Position numbers and translations under genes: made by a program. A stretch of DNA of 64,000 nt, taken from NCBI RefSeq assembly GCF_002845275.2, contig NZ_CP088149.1:3964501-4028500 (forward strand). The letters are read 5' to 3'. Each line of letters starts with the position of its first letter. The stretch's first letter is position 1. The notes below the pieces were generated by a model. The model did not search any database. It was given only the letters and a program-made list of their open reading frames with translations, and was not told where the DNA came from. This document shows positions 48,763 to 59,862 of the stretch, piece by piece. This DNA comes from Pseudomonas sp. S06B 330 (lineage in GTDB: Bacteria; Pseudomonadota; Gammaproteobacteria; Pseudomonadales; Pseudomonadaceae).

Positions 48763-50667
48763 TTAAGCCGACAATTCGACCAGCAGCTTGTTCAGGCGAC
48801 GAACGTACGCCGCCGGGTCCTTCAAGCTGTCACCCGCTGCCAGCGCAGCCTGATCAAAGAGGATATGCGAGAAGTCAGCGAAACGGTCTTCGCTCTGCTC
48901 GTTGTCCAGCTTCTCGATCAGCGGATGGCCCGGATTGAATTCGAAGATTGGCTTGGAATCCGGCACCTTCTGCCCGCTGGCCTCGAGGATCTGGCGCATT
49001 TGCAGGCCCAGGTCCTGCTCACCAATGGCCAGGATCGCTGGCGAGTCGGTCAGGCGATGCGAGACACGCACTTCGCTGACGCTTTCGCCCAAGGCGGCTT
49101 TGAGGCGCTCAACCAGCCCTTCTTTTTCCTTGGCGACTTCTTCCTGGGCTTTCTTGTCCTCTTCGGAGTCCAACTTGCCCAGGTCCAGGTCACCGCGAGC
49201 AACATCGACGAAGCTCTTACCGTCGAAGTCGCTCAGGTAGCTCATCAGCCACTCGTCAATACGGTCGGTCAGCAGCAGTACTTCGATGCCTTTCTTGCGG
49301 AAGACTTCCAGGTGCGGGCTGTTTTTGACCTGTGCGTACGACTCGCCGGTGAGGAAGTAGATCTTGTCCTGACCTTCCTTGGCACGCGCCAGGTAGTCGG
49401 CCAGCGACACGCTCTGCTCGCCGCTGTCGTCGCTGGTGGAGGCAAAGCGCAGCAAACCGGCGATTTTCTCCTTGTTGGCGAAGTCTTCGGCCGGACCCTC
49501 TTTCATCACCTGACCGAAGTTCTTCCAGAAGCCCTTGTACTGCTCAGGCTCGTTCTTGGCCAACTTCTCGAGCATGTCCAGAACGCGCTTGGTCAGCGCC
49601 GACTTCATCGAATCGATGATTGGGTCTTTCTGCAGGATTTCCCGCGAAACGTTCAGCGACAGGTCGTTGGAGTCAACCACGCCTTTGATAAAGCGCAGGT
49701 ACAGCGGCAGGAACGACTCAGCCTGGTCCATGACGAATACACGCTGGACGTACAGCTTCAGGCCGCGCGGCGCTTCACGCTGATACAGATCAAATGGCGC
49801 GCGTGCCGGGACGTAGAGCAGCGAGTTGTACTCAAGCTTGCCTTCGACCTTGTTGTGGCTCCAGGCCAGCGGGTTCTCGAAATCGTGACCGATGTGCTTG
49901 TAGAACTCCTGGTATTCCTCGTCCTTGATCTCGGTACGCGGACGGGTCCACAGGGCACTGGCACGGTTGACGGTTTCCCATTCTTCGGCCGGCTTCTCTT
50001 CACCTTCAGCCGCGTCGACCTGCTTGGGCAGCTCGATCGGCAGAGCGATGTGATCGGAGTACTTCTTGATGATGTTACGCAGGCGCCAACCGTCGGCGAA
50101 CTCTTCCTCACCCTTTTTCAGGTGCAGGACGATACGGGTACCGCGCTCGGCCTTGTCGAGGGTGGCAACTTCGAATTCGCCTTCGCCCTTGGACGACCAA
50201 TGCACGCCTTCGCCAGCCGGCGCACCAGCACGACGGCTGAACACGTCAACTTTGTCGGCCACAATGAACGCCGAGTAGAAGCCCACGCCGAATTGACCGA
50301 TCAGGTGCGAATCTTTTTTCTGATCACCGGTGAGGTGCTTCATAAAGTCGGCAGTGCCGGACTTGGCAATGGTACCCAGGTGGGTGATCACATCCTCGCG
50401 GCTCATACCGATACCGTTGTCTTCGAGGGTGACGGTATTGGCGTCCTTGTCGAAGCTGACGCGAATTTTCAGCTCGGCGCCGCCTTCGAGCAACTCAGGC
50501 TTGGCCAAGGCTTCGAAACGCAACTTGTCGACCGCGTCGGAGGCGTTGGAAATCAGTTCACGAAGGAAGATTTCCTTGTTCGAGTACAAGGAATGGATCA
50601 TGAGGTGCAGCAGCTGCTTTACCTCGGTCTGGAAGCCCAGGGTTTCTTTTTGAGTTTCCACACTCAT
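48763..50667 (-). CDS. htpG: HtpG, Hsp90 chaperone
   Basis: 634 residues. N-terminal ATPase (GHKL) with [16 protein letters not shown] and [14 protein letters not shown], middle domain with [13 protein letters not shown] and [10 protein letters not shown], and the C-terminal dimerisation domain. ATG at 50667 gives the standard [13 protein letters not shown]; the open frame to 50739 precedes it and has no ribosome site. HtpG is heat-shock induced; a sigma-32 promoter is readable at 50755-50782. Confidence 0.98.
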   Translation of the reverse strand: MSVETQKETLGFQTEVKQLLHLMIHSLYSNKEIFLRELISNASDAVDKLRFEALAKPELLEGGAELKIRVSFDKDANTVTLEDNGIGMSREDVITHLGTIAKSGTADFMKHLTGDQKKDSHLIGQFGVGFYSAFIVADKVDVFSRRAGAPAGEGVHWSSKGEGEFEVATLDKAERGTRIVLHLKKGEEEFADGWRLRNIIKKYSDHIALPIELPKQVDAAEGEEKPAEEWETVNRASALWTRPRTEIKDEEYQEFYKHIGHDFENPLAWSHNKVEGKLEYNSLLYVPARAPFDLYQREAPRGLKLYVQRVFVMDQAESFLPLYLRFIKGVVDSNDLSLNVSREILQKDPIIDSMKSALTKRVLDMLEKLAKNEPEQYKGFWKNFGQVMKEGPAEDFANKEKIAGLLRFASTSDDSGEQSVSLADYLARAKEGQDKIYFLTGESYAQVKNSPHLEVFRKKGIEVLLLTDRIDEWLMSYLSDFDGKSFVDVARGDLDLGKLDSEEDKKAQEEVAKEKEGLVERLKAALGESVSEVRVSHRLTDSPAILAIGEQDLGLQMRQILEASGQKVPDSKPIFEFNPGHPLIEKLDNEQSEDRFADFSHILFDQAALAAGDSLKDPAAYVRRLNKLLVELSA

Positions 50668-50754
50668 GGTCTTCAACACTCCAATCTGATGGCAGTTGTC
50701 GCTCGGCAGGTGGGCACCACGGCCCAGGCCTACTTTCACGGCGGGATGTCATGC

Positions 50755-50782
50755 AGATGGGGGCGGTAGAGGTTATTTCAAG
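50755..50782 (-). promoter_or_regulatory. Sigma-32 promoter of htpG
   Basis: Minus strand CTTGAAA (50782-50776), 13 bases, CCCCATCT (50762-50755): a perfect match to CTTGAAA-N11-16-CCCCATNT. The -35 element coincides with the last codons and stop (TTG AAA TAA) of the upstream thioesterase gene. Confidence 0.85.
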
Positions 50783-51234
50783 GGCGCATTGATTTCTTCG
50801 ATCTTGAAATGCGCACGCGCGGTGGCAATCGGCTCGTCCGGGTTACCCTGCCAAGCGGTGATGGCCACGTTGGTCACCCGCCGCCCCTGGCGCCAGAGCT
50901 GGCAGCGGGCATAGGTGTCGCGAAAATGCCCGGCGCGCAGGTAGTCGATGGAAAAATCGATGATTTTCGGAATGGTCGCACTCTCACTGAAAATCAGCAG
51001 GTACAGCGCCGCGGACAACTCCATGAAGCCGGCGATCACCCCACCATGTATCGCGGGCAGTATAGGGTTACCAATGTTGTCCTTATTGGCAGGCAAGCAG
51101 AACAGCAGATCATCGCCCTCGCGGCTGCACTGGATGCCAATCAGCCCAGCATACGGAATCAGCTGCAACAACGGCTGGTAATTACCTTCAGCATGGGCCT
51201 GACGTAATTGCTGGTGCACCTCAGGCGGGATCAT
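50773..51234 (-). CDS. PaaI family thioesterase (hotdog fold)
   Basis: 153 residues, full-length single hotdog domain. HGGVIAGFMELSAALYL is the PaaI/YdiI-type active-site region (HGGxxxxxxE/D), then KIIDFSIDYLRAGHFRDTYARCQLWRQGRRV. It should hydrolyse a short- or aryl-acyl-CoA; substrate unknown. Its ATG overlaps the stop of the next thioesterase gene (ATGA). The last codons are part of the htpG sigma-32 promoter. Confidence 0.88.
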   Translation of the reverse strand: MIPPEVHQQLRQAHAEGNYQPLLQLIPYAGLIGIQCSREGDDLLFCLPANKDNIGNPILPAIHGGVIAGFMELSAALYLLIFSESATIPKIIDFSIDYLRAGHFRDTYARCQLWRQGRRVTNVAITAWQGNPDEPIATARAHFKIEEINAPLK

Positions 51235-51707
51235 TGCGCGCGCCCCTTCAGTGCATTGCCAAAATTCAGCCCACCTTTCACGCCTTTGCCCAAGCGCATG
51301 AAGGTGCCCACCACTTGAGCAATTGGCTCCTCGGGGTCCTCCTGATAGGCCATACCGCGGGTAAAGATCACATCACGGGTAACCCGATAGCAGTAGGCGT
51401 AGCCATAGATGTCCAGCTCGGGTTTAGCGGAATGCATGTAGTCGATACGCAGATCCAACGTCGGACACACTTCGAACTCTGCCAACGCGCACAGCGTGGC
51501 CATACCGCAGGTGGTGTCCATCAACGTGGTCAGCGCACCACCGTGGATGGCACCGGTCTGCGGATTACCAATAATCTTCTTTGCATAAGGCAGGATCAGG
51601 GTCATTCCTTGTGCATCAGCATGGTGCACGCGCATCGCTAGTCGCTGGCAATGAGGCAGCGCCGAAAGAAAGCGTGCGGCCATGGCCATCAATGGAGTCT
51701 CACTCAT
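51231..51707 (-). CDS. PaaI family thioesterase (second, upstream)
   Basis: 158 residues, hotdog fold. HGGALTTLMDTTCGMATL carries the catalytic Asp of the PaaI type, followed by PTLDLRIDYMHSAKPELDIYGYAYCYRVTRDVIFTRGMAY. The two adjacent thioesterases share about 20-30 percent by eye and may form a heteromer or act on related acyl-CoAs. Start ATG 51707; four-base overlap with the next gene. Confidence 0.88.
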   Translation of the reverse strand: MSETPLMAMAARFLSALPHCQRLAMRVHHADAQGMTLILPYAKKIIGNPQTGAIHGGALTTLMDTTCGMATLCALAEFEVCPTLDLRIDYMHSAKPELDIYGYAYCYRVTRDVIFTRGMAYQEDPEEPIAQVVGTFMRLGKGVKGGLNFGNALKGRAQ

Positions 51708-51863
51708 GTCACTATTGCCCTTGTGGTTATTCGGTCAATGCACACGCCTAGAGAAAAGTCTATGTAGATCCTACAGTTATATATCTGTAATGTATGCGGA
51801 ACTTCTTTCCGTTACTTGAGCTCAAAGGAACAAGTAACTTATTCCCACAAGGAGAAACACCCC

Positions 51864-52136
51864 ATGCGTAAACCTTTTGCTTTTGCCGTAATGCTGGCCG
51901 CCGCCCTGGGTCTCGCTGCTTGCGATAAAGCCAGCGAAGACAAAGCTCAGGATGCAGCGCAACACACCGAGAACGCCCAGCAGAAGATGGACGAAGCTCA
52001 GGATAAAGTGAACGAGGCCGCAAAAGAAAACGCTGAAGCTGCCAAAGACAGTGCTGAAGCGCAGCAGAAAGCCGCTGAAGAAGCAGCTCCAGCTACCCCA
52101 GCACCAGAAACCGCTCCAGCTGAGCCTGCTAAATAA
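51864..52136 (+). CDS. Small Ala/Glu/Lys-rich lipoprotein
   Basis: 90 residues from ATG 51864 (AAGGAG seven bases upstream). Lipoprotein signal with lipobox LGLAAC (Cys20), then a long helix made of heptad-like repeats (AEAAKDSAEAQQK) and a Pro/Ala/Glu tail. Similar to small osmotically or envelope-stress induced lipoproteins of Pseudomonas; no specific family name can be given. A terminator follows the stop. Confidence 0.75.
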   Translation: MRKPFAFAVMLAAALGLAACDKASEDKAQDAAQHTENAQQKMDEAQDKVNEAAKENAEAAKDSAEAQQKAAEEAAPATPAPETAPAEPAK

Positions 52137-52152
52137 GCAAGCGCACTGGTAT

Positions 52153-52181
52153 AAAAAACCCGACAGTTGTCGGGTTTTTTT
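52153..52181. terminator. Terminator after the lipoprotein gene
   Basis: AAAAAACCCGAC-AGTT-GTCGGGTTTTTTT; symmetric A and T runs, so usable from both sides (lipoprotein gene + and DUF599 gene -). Confidence 0.85.
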
Positions 52182-52208
52182 ATACCTGCAATAAACCCGC
52201 TTAACGAT

Positions 52209-52952
52209 TCAGTTAATGCTTGGCTCTTTGCTCGCCTCCACCGCAGGCACCTCGGTCGGGGTATATACCATCACATCCAGCACATCGGAATGAAACTCAC
52301 GTCGGTACAGCACCAGCACCACCCCCGCGCTCATCAGCATGAACAACCAGGGGCTGATAAACCAACTGAGCATGGCCATGCCAAAGTAATAAGAACGCAA
52401 GCCAAAGTTGAACTGGTTGGCGGCCATGGAAATTACCCGCGCTGCGCGCTGGGCAAAGGCCTTGCGCTCCAACTCGCTGACATGGCGCTCACCGACCATC
52501 GGTGCTGACCCCACCAGTACGGCCGCAAAGTTGTACTGACGCATGCACCAACTGAAAGTGAAAAAGGCATAGACAAATACTGTGGCCAGGCACAACAGCT
52601 TGATTTCCGACATGCCCTGGGTCGCCTGTTGAACCAGCGGCAGATCCGCCAACAGCGACACTGCACGATCCGACGCCCCCAGCACGGTCAGAATACCGGC
52701 GAGGATGATCAGCGTACTGGAAGCAAAGAATGAGGCGTTGCGCTCAAGGTTAGCGATCACACTGGCATCGGCAATGCGGTTGTCACGCATCAGCATGCGC
52801 CGCATCCAGTCTTCACGATACAAGTGCAGCACACTGGCCAGGCACGCTGTATCGCGCCCTTTCCAGGTGGCATAGCGGGTATAGCCGCCCCAGCAAACAA
52901 CAAACCAGCAGGCCGCCAGCAGGTGATTCAGATTACTTTGAATGAAGCTCAT
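52209..52952 (-). CDS. DUF599 membrane protein
   Basis: 247 residues, start ATG 52952 (MSFIQSNLNHLLAACWFVVCWGGY); the frame upstream to 53030 has no support. Four membrane segments can be seen: LLAACWFVVCWGGY, ASSTLIILAGILTVLGAS, LCLATVFVYAFFTFSWCM and MLSWFISPWLFMLMSAGVVLVLY. The central FTFSWCMRQYNFAAVLVGSAP is the DUF599 signature. Function unknown. Confidence 0.82.
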   Translation of the reverse strand: MSFIQSNLNHLLAACWFVVCWGGYTRYATWKGRDTACLASVLHLYREDWMRRMLMRDNRIADASVIANLERNASFFASSTLIILAGILTVLGASDRAVSLLADLPLVQQATQGMSEIKLLCLATVFVYAFFTFSWCMRQYNFAAVLVGSAPMVGERHVSELERKAFAQRAARVISMAANQFNFGLRSYYFGMAMLSWFISPWLFMLMSAGVVLVLYRREFHSDVLDVMVYTPTEVPAVEASKEPSIN

Positions 52953-53045
52953 GCAAGGTCCCGGTAAAGAGTTTCGTGCACAGTAACGTGTGTTGACCGG
53001 CTTTCGACGCTTAGCCGAGGAAAAAGACACGTCCTAACTCAAGAA

Positions 53046-53082
53046 ACGAAAAAGCCCCGCATCCTTTCAGATACGGGGCTCG
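53046..53082 (-). terminator. Terminator of brnQ
   Basis: Stem AGCCCCG...CGGGGCT; on the minus strand it is followed by TTTTTCG. It lies 60 bases beyond the brnQ stop. Confidence 0.75.
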
Positions 53083-53141
53083 GAAACTGCCTTGCCTGAC
53101 GCACTATGGCTTGTGGCCGGCGACAGGCATAAGGCCGATTC

Positions 53142-54455
53142 TCAGGCCATCGCTTCGCGCGGCTTACCCAGCATACGGTCACAGACCACGGCTACCGCCA
53201 GCGTTACCACCGACGGCACCAGCCACGCCAGGCCTTGCTCGCTCAGCGGCAGGTGTGCCATGGCATCCGGCAGGTAACTTGCCAGCGCGGTGCCCTTGAT
53301 GGCGTCAACCATGCCAAACAGCAGCGACACCAACATCACCGGCGCCAGGATGCGCACCTGCGAGTTCCACACGTCTTTGCAGAAACTCAAGCCCACCACC
53401 ACGATGCACGGCGGGTAGATAGCCGTCAGCACCGGGATCGAGAACATGATCAGCTTGGTCAGGCCCAGGTTAGAGATCAGCAACGAGAAACCGCAGAGGA
53501 TCACCACCAGGGCGCGGTAGGACAGCGGCAGTACCTGGCTGAAATACTCAGCACAGGCACAGGTCAGGCCCACAGCAGTAACCAGGCATGCGAGGGCAAT
53601 CAGAACGGCAAGAAAGCCGCTACCCAGAGAACCGAAGGTGTGCTGTACATAAGCATGCAGAACCGCAGCACCATTGGTTGCGCCAGCAGCGATCTCGTGG
53701 CTGCTCGCACCGAGGCGGAACAGACTGATGTACACCAACGCCAGGCCGACACCAGCGATCAAGCCAGCAATGATGGCGTAGCGGGTGATCAGCCTTGGCG
53801 ACTCGACCCCACGGGAACGAATAGCATTGACGATCACGATACCGAACACCAGTGCACCCAGCGTATCCATGGTCAGGTAACCATTGATAAAGCCCTGGGA
53901 GAACGCCGATGCCTGATAAGCGGGCTCTGCGTTACCGCTGGTACCGGCAGGCAGCATGAAGGCGGCAATGCCCAAGGCAGCCAGGGCGATGATCTTCAAA
54001 GGTGCCAGGAAGCGGCCCACGGTGTCGAGCAGCTTGCCGGGGTACATGGACACCGCCAGCACCACCACGAAGTACACCAGGCTGTAGATAAACAGCGCTG
54101 TCGGACTTTCGCCAGTCAACGGCGCCACACCCACCTCAAAGGACACAGTGGCCGTACGCGGGGTGGCGAACAGCGGGCCGACCGACAGGTAGCAGACTGC
54201 CGCGAGCAAGCCGCCAGCCACCTTACCAATCGGGCTGCTCAGCGCGTCCATGCCGCCGCCGACCTTGGCCAAGGCGATAACAGTGATGACCGGCAGGCCA
54301 ACCGCAGTAATCAGAAAGCCCAGCGCGGCCATCCACACATGCGGACCGGACTGCAAGCCGACGATCGGCGGGAAGATGATATTGCCCGCACCGACGAACA
54401 ACGCGAACGTCATAAAACCAAGCGCCAGGATGTCCTGGCCTTTCAACACTTTCAT
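53142..54455 (-). CDS. brnQ: BrnQ/BraB, branched-chain amino acid : cation symporter
   Basis: 437 residues, about twelve membrane segments. Starts [20 protein letters not shown], then [16 protein letters not shown], the family signature near the N-terminus; [26 protein letters not shown] in the middle. It imports leucine, isoleucine and valine with a cation (Na+ in the P. aeruginosa relative BraB, which lies at the same place beside sucD). ATG at 54455 has little ribosome site (TTTCCTTA); a longer frame to 54542 is not family-like. Confidence 0.93.
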   Translation of the reverse strand: MKVLKGQDILALGFMTFALFVGAGNIIFPPIVGLQSGPHVWMAALGFLITAVGLPVITVIALAKVGGGMDALSSPIGKVAGGLLAAVCYLSVGPLFATPRTATVSFEVGVAPLTGESPTALFIYSLVYFVVVLAVSMYPGKLLDTVGRFLAPLKIIALAALGIAAFMLPAGTSGNAEPAYQASAFSQGFINGYLTMDTLGALVFGIVIVNAIRSRGVESPRLITRYAIIAGLIAGVGLALVYISLFRLGASSHEIAAGATNGAAVLHAYVQHTFGSLGSGFLAVLIALACLVTAVGLTCACAEYFSQVLPLSYRALVVILCGFSLLISNLGLTKLIMFSIPVLTAIYPPCIVVVGLSFCKDVWNSQVRILAPVMLVSLLFGMVDAIKGTALASYLPDAMAHLPLSEQGLAWLVPSVVTLAVAVVCDRMLGKPREAMA

Positions 54456-54743
54456 TAAGGAAATACCACACTTCTGAAATCGGGATTTAGAGAGGGATTT
54501 CCCCTGGGGTGAGGGAAAATGTAGCCCGTCCGGATGAGACAAGCCCTTTAAAGCATGCCCGTATCCTTTTGGGGTACCGACACGAAAGTAGGGACAGTGT
54601 AACCAAGTTGCACCGACTGCGCACCGCTAGGTGACGAGGTGTCCGAAAGGCGCATGTGTTTGTCGCGTGCACGACAGCAAGAAAGGTACTACCTGGTACA
54701 ACCAATGTCACGGTAGCGTCTGGTGAGCGAGCGCTTTACGCTC

Positions 54744-54769
54744 GATCGCAGGCTGGCGCCAGCGGCTAC
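54744..54769 (+). repeat. REP element (variant)
   Basis: GATCGCAGGCTGGCGCCAGC then GGCTAC: same ends as the REP core at 43503-43528, with a changed centre. Directly upstream of the sucD terminator. Confidence 0.7.
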
Positions 54770-54785
54770 AGATGCATCAGCCAGA

Positions 54786-54817
54786 ACGCACAAAGGCCAC
54801 CCGAAGGTGGCCTTTGT
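54786..54817. terminator. Terminator of the sdh-suc operon
   Basis: ACAAAGGCCACC-CGAA-GGTGGCCTTTGTGT: long stem with a T-rich right end on the minus strand side; 27 bases beyond the sucD stop. Confidence 0.7.
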
Positions 54818-54843
54818 GTCTGGAGCGAAGAGTTAGCCGAAGC

Positions 54844-55728
54844 TTATTTCTTCACTTCCCAGCCAGTCAGCTCGGCCAGGGCCTTGCCGATGTCTGCCAG
54901 CGAACGCACGGTTTTCACACCAGCGTCTTGCAGGGCAGCGAATTTCTCGTCTGCCGTGCCTTTGCCGCCGGAGATGATTGCACCAGCGTGACCCATACGC
55001 TTGCCCGCAGGAGCGGTAACACCAGCGATGTAGGAAACCACAGGCTTGGTGACGTTAGCCTTGATGTAGGCAGCCGCTTCTTCTTCAGCCGAACCGCCGA
55101 TCTCACCGATCATCACGATCGCTTCGGTCTTCGGGTCTTCCTGGAACAGCTTCAGGATGTCGATGAAGTTCGAGCCTGGGATCGGGTCGCCACCGATACC
55201 AACGCAGGTGGACTGACCGAAACCGGCGTCAGTGGTCTGCTTGACCGCTTCGTAGGTCAGGGTGCCGGAACGCGAAACGATACCGACCTTGCCTGGCAAG
55301 TGGATGTGACCTGGCATGATGCCGATCTTGCACTCGCCCGGAGTGATAACGCCTGGGCAGTTAGGGCCGATCAGGGTAACACCCAGCTCGTCGCACTTGA
55401 CCTTGGCGTCCAGCATGTCCAGGGTAGGAATGCCTTCGGTGATGCAGACGATCAGCTTGATGCCGCCGAAAGCCGCTTCCAGGATCGAGTCTTTGCAGAA
55501 CGGAGCCGGAACGTAGATAACCGAAGCGTCAGCACCGGTAGCCGCAACGGCTTCTTTAACGGTGTTGAACACTGGCAGGCCCAGATGAGTGGTGCCGCCC
55601 TTGCCTGGGGTCACGCCGCCAACCATCTTGGTGCCGTAGGCGATGGCTTGTTCGGAGTGGAAAGTACCTTGCGAGCCGGTGAAGCCCTGGCAGATGACTT
55701 TGGTGTCTTTATTGATCAGGACGCTCAT
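54844..55728 (-). CDS. sucD: SucD, succinyl-CoA synthetase alpha subunit
   Basis: 294 residues. N-terminal CoA-binding domain with [20 protein letters not shown], ligase domain with [20 protein letters not shown], and the phosphohistidine loop in [15 protein letters not shown]. SucCD converts succinyl-CoA to succinate with nucleotide triphosphate formation. ATG at 55728 overlaps the sucC stop by one base (TAATG). Last gene of the TCA cluster. Confidence 0.98.
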   Translation of the reverse strand: MSVLINKDTKVICQGFTGSQGTFHSEQAIAYGTKMVGGVTPGKGGTTHLGLPVFNTVKEAVAATGADASVIYVPAPFCKDSILEAAFGGIKLIVCITEGIPTLDMLDAKVKCDELGVTLIGPNCPGVITPGECKIGIMPGHIHLPGKVGIVSRSGTLTYEAVKQTTDAGFGQSTCVGIGGDPIPGSNFIDILKLFQEDPKTEAIVMIGEIGGSAEEEAAAYIKANVTKPVVSYIAGVTAPAGKRMGHAGAIISGGKGTADEKFAALQDAGVKTVRSLADIGKALAELTGWEVKK

Positions 55729-56894
55729 TACTTGCCCTCCGCAGCTTTGACAACTTGTTGAGCAGCGTCGGTCAGGCTGGTTGCAGCAATGATGTTCAAA
55801 CCGCTTTCTGCCAGTACTTTAGCACCCAGTTCAGCGTTGTTGCCTTCCAGGCGAACAACAACCGGCACCTTAACGCCGACTTCTTTCACAGCGCCAATGA
55901 TGCCTTCGGCAATCATGTCGCAGCGAACGATGCCGCCGAAGATGTTGACCAGAACGGCCGCGACATTGCTGTCGGACAGGATGATCTTGAAGGCTTCGGT
56001 AACGCGCTCTTTGGTAGCACCACCACCTACGTCGAGGAAGTTGGCTGGCTTGCCGCCGTGCAGGTTGACGATGTCCATGGTACCCATGGCCAGGCCAGCA
56101 CCGTTGACCATGCAGCCGATGTTGCCTTCCAGTGCCACGTAGTTCAGCTCGAAGCTGGCAGCGTGGGCTTCACGAGGGTCGTCTTGCGACGGGTCGTGGA
56201 AGGTTTTCAGCTTAGGCTGACGGTACATGGCGTTTGCGTCGATGTTGATTTTCGCATCGAGGCAGTGCAGATCGCCGTCGGCCTTGATGACCAGCGGGTT
56301 TACTTCCAGCAGGGCCAGGTCGTGTTCTTTGAACAGCTTGGCCAGGCCGACGAAAATCTTGGCGAACTGTGCAACTTGCTTGCCTTCCAGACCCAGCTGG
56401 AACGCCAGTTCACGACCTTGGAATGGCTGAGCGCCAACCAGAGGATCGATAGTAGCCTTGATGATCTTCTCAGGAGTGTCGTGAGCGACTTTCTCGATGT
56501 CCACGCCACCTTCGGTGGACGCCATGAACACGATACGACGGCTCGAACGGTCGACGACAGCGCCCAGGTACAGCTCTTTGGCGATGTCAGTGCAGGATTC
56601 GACCAGGATCTTGGTCACTGGCTGACCGTTGGCGTCAGTCTGGTAAGTCACCAGACGCTTGCCCAACCACTGCGCAGCGAACGCCTTGGCGTCTTCTTTG
56701 CTGCGAACCAGCTTGACGCCGCCCGCTTTACCGCGACCACCGGCGTGAACCTGGGCTTTGACAACCCACTCGGTGCCACCGATCTTGTCGCAGGCTTCTG
56801 CGGCAGCTTCAGGGGTGTCGACTGCGAAACCCTTGGAAACTGGCAGGCCGTATTCAGCGAACAGCTGCTTACCCTGATACTCGTGAAGATTCAT
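55728..56894 (-). CDS. sucC: SucC, succinyl-CoA synthetase beta subunit
   Basis: 388 residues. ATP-grasp domain: [44 protein letters not shown], and the C-terminal [19 protein letters not shown] for CoA and subunit contact. ATG at 56894. It follows lpdG by about 175 bp in which a small hairpin (GTGAGTC...GACTCAC, near 57015-57041) can be read. Confidence 0.98.
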   Translation of the reverse strand: MNLHEYQGKQLFAEYGLPVSKGFAVDTPEAAAEACDKIGGTEWVVKAQVHAGGRGKAGGVKLVRSKEDAKAFAAQWLGKRLVTYQTDANGQPVTKILVESCTDIAKELYLGAVVDRSSRRIVFMASTEGGVDIEKVAHDTPEKIIKATIDPLVGAQPFQGRELAFQLGLEGKQVAQFAKIFVGLAKLFKEHDLALLEVNPLVIKADGDLHCLDAKINIDANAMYRQPKLKTFHDPSQDDPREAHAASFELNYVALEGNIGCMVNGAGLAMGTMDIVNLHGGKPANFLDVGGGATKERVTEAFKIILSDSNVAAVLVNIFGGIVRCDMIAEGIIGAVKEVGVKVPVVVRLEGNNAELGAKVLAESGLNIIAATSLTDAAQQVVKAAEGK

Positions 56895-57069
56895 GCTTTT
56901 TACCGTCTTCGTTAGGTACTGCGCTTCGGCGCTGCGCTCTTTTGGAGTGCCGCGCCACCTGTGACCACATGCCCCCGGTATGCTCCGGGAGTTCGAGTCC
57001 GGCGGACTTTCCGCGGTGAGTCATGCACGCAAGACTCACGACGGGCCACCCGCCGTGGTTTCTTATTGT

Positions 57070-58518
<1,449 letters not shown>

Positions 58519-58520
58519 TT

Positions 58521-58594
58521 AGCTTCAAGCGACAAGCTGCAAGCTACAAAACGCACCGCTTCTATGTGAAGCGTGTCGCTTGCAGCTTGCAGCT
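58521..58594. repeat. Imperfect inverted repeat in the sucB-lpdG gap
   Basis: Left arm AGCTTCAAGCGACAAGC (58521-58537) is complementary, with two or three mismatches, to GCGTGTCGCTTGCAGCT (58571-58587); further GCAAGCT/AGCTTGC words occur in both arms. It fills almost the whole gap, so it would be transcribed into a hairpin between sucB and lpdG. Confidence 0.65.
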
Positions 58595-58599
58595 GTTTA

Positions 58600-59820
58600 T
58601 CAGATGTCCAGCAGCAGACGAGCTGGGTCTTCCAGCAGGTTCTTGATGGTCACCAGGAAGGTCACGGCTTCTTTACCATCGATCAGGCGGTGATCGTAGG
58701 ACAGCGCCAGGTACATCATCGGACGGATCACAACCTGACCATTGACGGCCATAGGACGCTGGATGATGTTGTGCATGCCCAGGATTGCAGCCTGCGGCGG
58801 GTTGACGATCGGAGTCGACATCATCGAACCGAAGGTACCACCGTTGGTGATGGTGAACGTACCGCCGGTCATTTCGTCGATCGACAGCTTACCGTCACGC
58901 GCCTTCTTGCCGAAGGTGGCGATGCCGTTCTCGATTTCAGCCAGGCTCATCAGCTCGGCGTTACGCAGAACCGGTACTACCAGGCCGCGGTCGCTGGATA
59001 CGGCAACGCCGATGTCCGCATAACCGTGGTAAACGATGTCGGAACCGTCGATCGAAGCGTTGACCGCCGGGAAGCGCTTCAGTGCTTCGGTAGCAGCTTT
59101 GACGAAGAACGACATGAAGCCCAGGCGCACGCCGTTGTGGGTCTTCTCGAACAGATCCTTGTACTTCGAACGCAGGGCCATGACTTCGGTCATGTCAACT
59201 TCGTTGAAGGTGGTCAGCATGGCCATGTTCGACTGTGCTTCGACCAGACGCTTGGCCACGGTGGCACGTACGCGAGTCATCGGAACACGCTTCTCGGTGC
59301 GATCGCCAGTCGCAACCACTGGTGCAGCGGCGGCAGCGGCAGGCTTGGCAGCTGGAGCGGCGGCCGGCGCGGATTTCTTCGCTTCGATAGCCGCTACAAC
59401 GTCTTCCTTGGTGATGCGGCCGTCTTTACCGGTGCCCTTGATGCTGTTCAGGGCAATGCCGTTCTCTTCGGCCAGCTTGCGAGCAGCCGGCGCGCCGATG
59501 GCGTCTTCGTCGCCAGCAACAGCGGCAGGTGCAGCAGCGGCAGCAGGAGCGGCGGCAGCGGCAGGCGCAGCGGCAGCAACACCACCTTCTTCGATCGAAC
59601 CCAGGACTTCGTCGGACAGGACGGTTTCGCCCTCGCCCTTGACGATAGCGCCCAGTACGCCGTCGGCGGTAGCCAGTACTTCCAGGACAACCTTGTCAGT
59701 CTCGATGTCGACGATCAGTTCGTCACGCTTGACTGCTTCGCCCGGTTGCTTGTGCCAGGTGGCAACGGTGCCATCGGCAACCGATTCCGGGAAAGTAGGG
59801 GCTTTGATCTCGATAGCCAT
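58600..59820 (-). CDS. sucB: SucB, dihydrolipoyl succinyltransferase (E2)
   Basis: 406 residues. Lipoyl domain with Lys43 in ETDKVVLEV, an Ala/Pro-rich linker (about 75-115), the E1/E3-binding domain [13 protein letters not shown], and the catalytic domain ending with [13 protein letters not shown] (HxxxDG). ATG at 59820. Follows sucA by about 40 bp. Confidence 0.98.
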   Translation of the reverse strand: MAIEIKAPTFPESVADGTVATWHKQPGEAVKRDELIVDIETDKVVLEVLATADGVLGAIVKGEGETVLSDEVLGSIEEGGVAAAAPAAAAAPAAAAAPAAVAGDEDAIGAPAARKLAEENGIALNSIKGTGKDGRITKEDVVAAIEAKKSAPAAAPAAKPAAAAAAPVVATGDRTEKRVPMTRVRATVAKRLVEAQSNMAMLTTFNEVDMTEVMALRSKYKDLFEKTHNGVRLGFMSFFVKAATEALKRFPAVNASIDGSDIVYHGYADIGVAVSSDRGLVVPVLRNAELMSLAEIENGIATFGKKARDGKLSIDEMTGGTFTITNGGTFGSMMSTPIVNPPQAAILGMHNIIQRPMAVNGQVVIRPMMYLALSYDHRLIDGKEAVTFLVTIKNLLEDPARLLLDI

Positions 59821-59862
59821 TATCAGTGGTTCCTTAAATTCGGTTTCTAGTGCGCGATGGCA

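Larger units (their letters stand above)
54456..54843. other. Gene-free stretch between brnQ and sucD
   Basis: About 390 bp. No credible ORF. It holds the brnQ promoter region, a palindromic GAGCG...CGCTC near 54725-54743, a REP copy at 54744-54769 and the terminator of sucD at 54786-54817. Nothing else recognised. Confidence 0.5.

Noticed and set aside
59500..59600. Low-complexity GCAGCGGCAGG repeats resembling a satellite or CRISPR-like array
   Set aside because: This is the Ala/Pro-rich linker of SucB, a normal feature of E2 enzymes.
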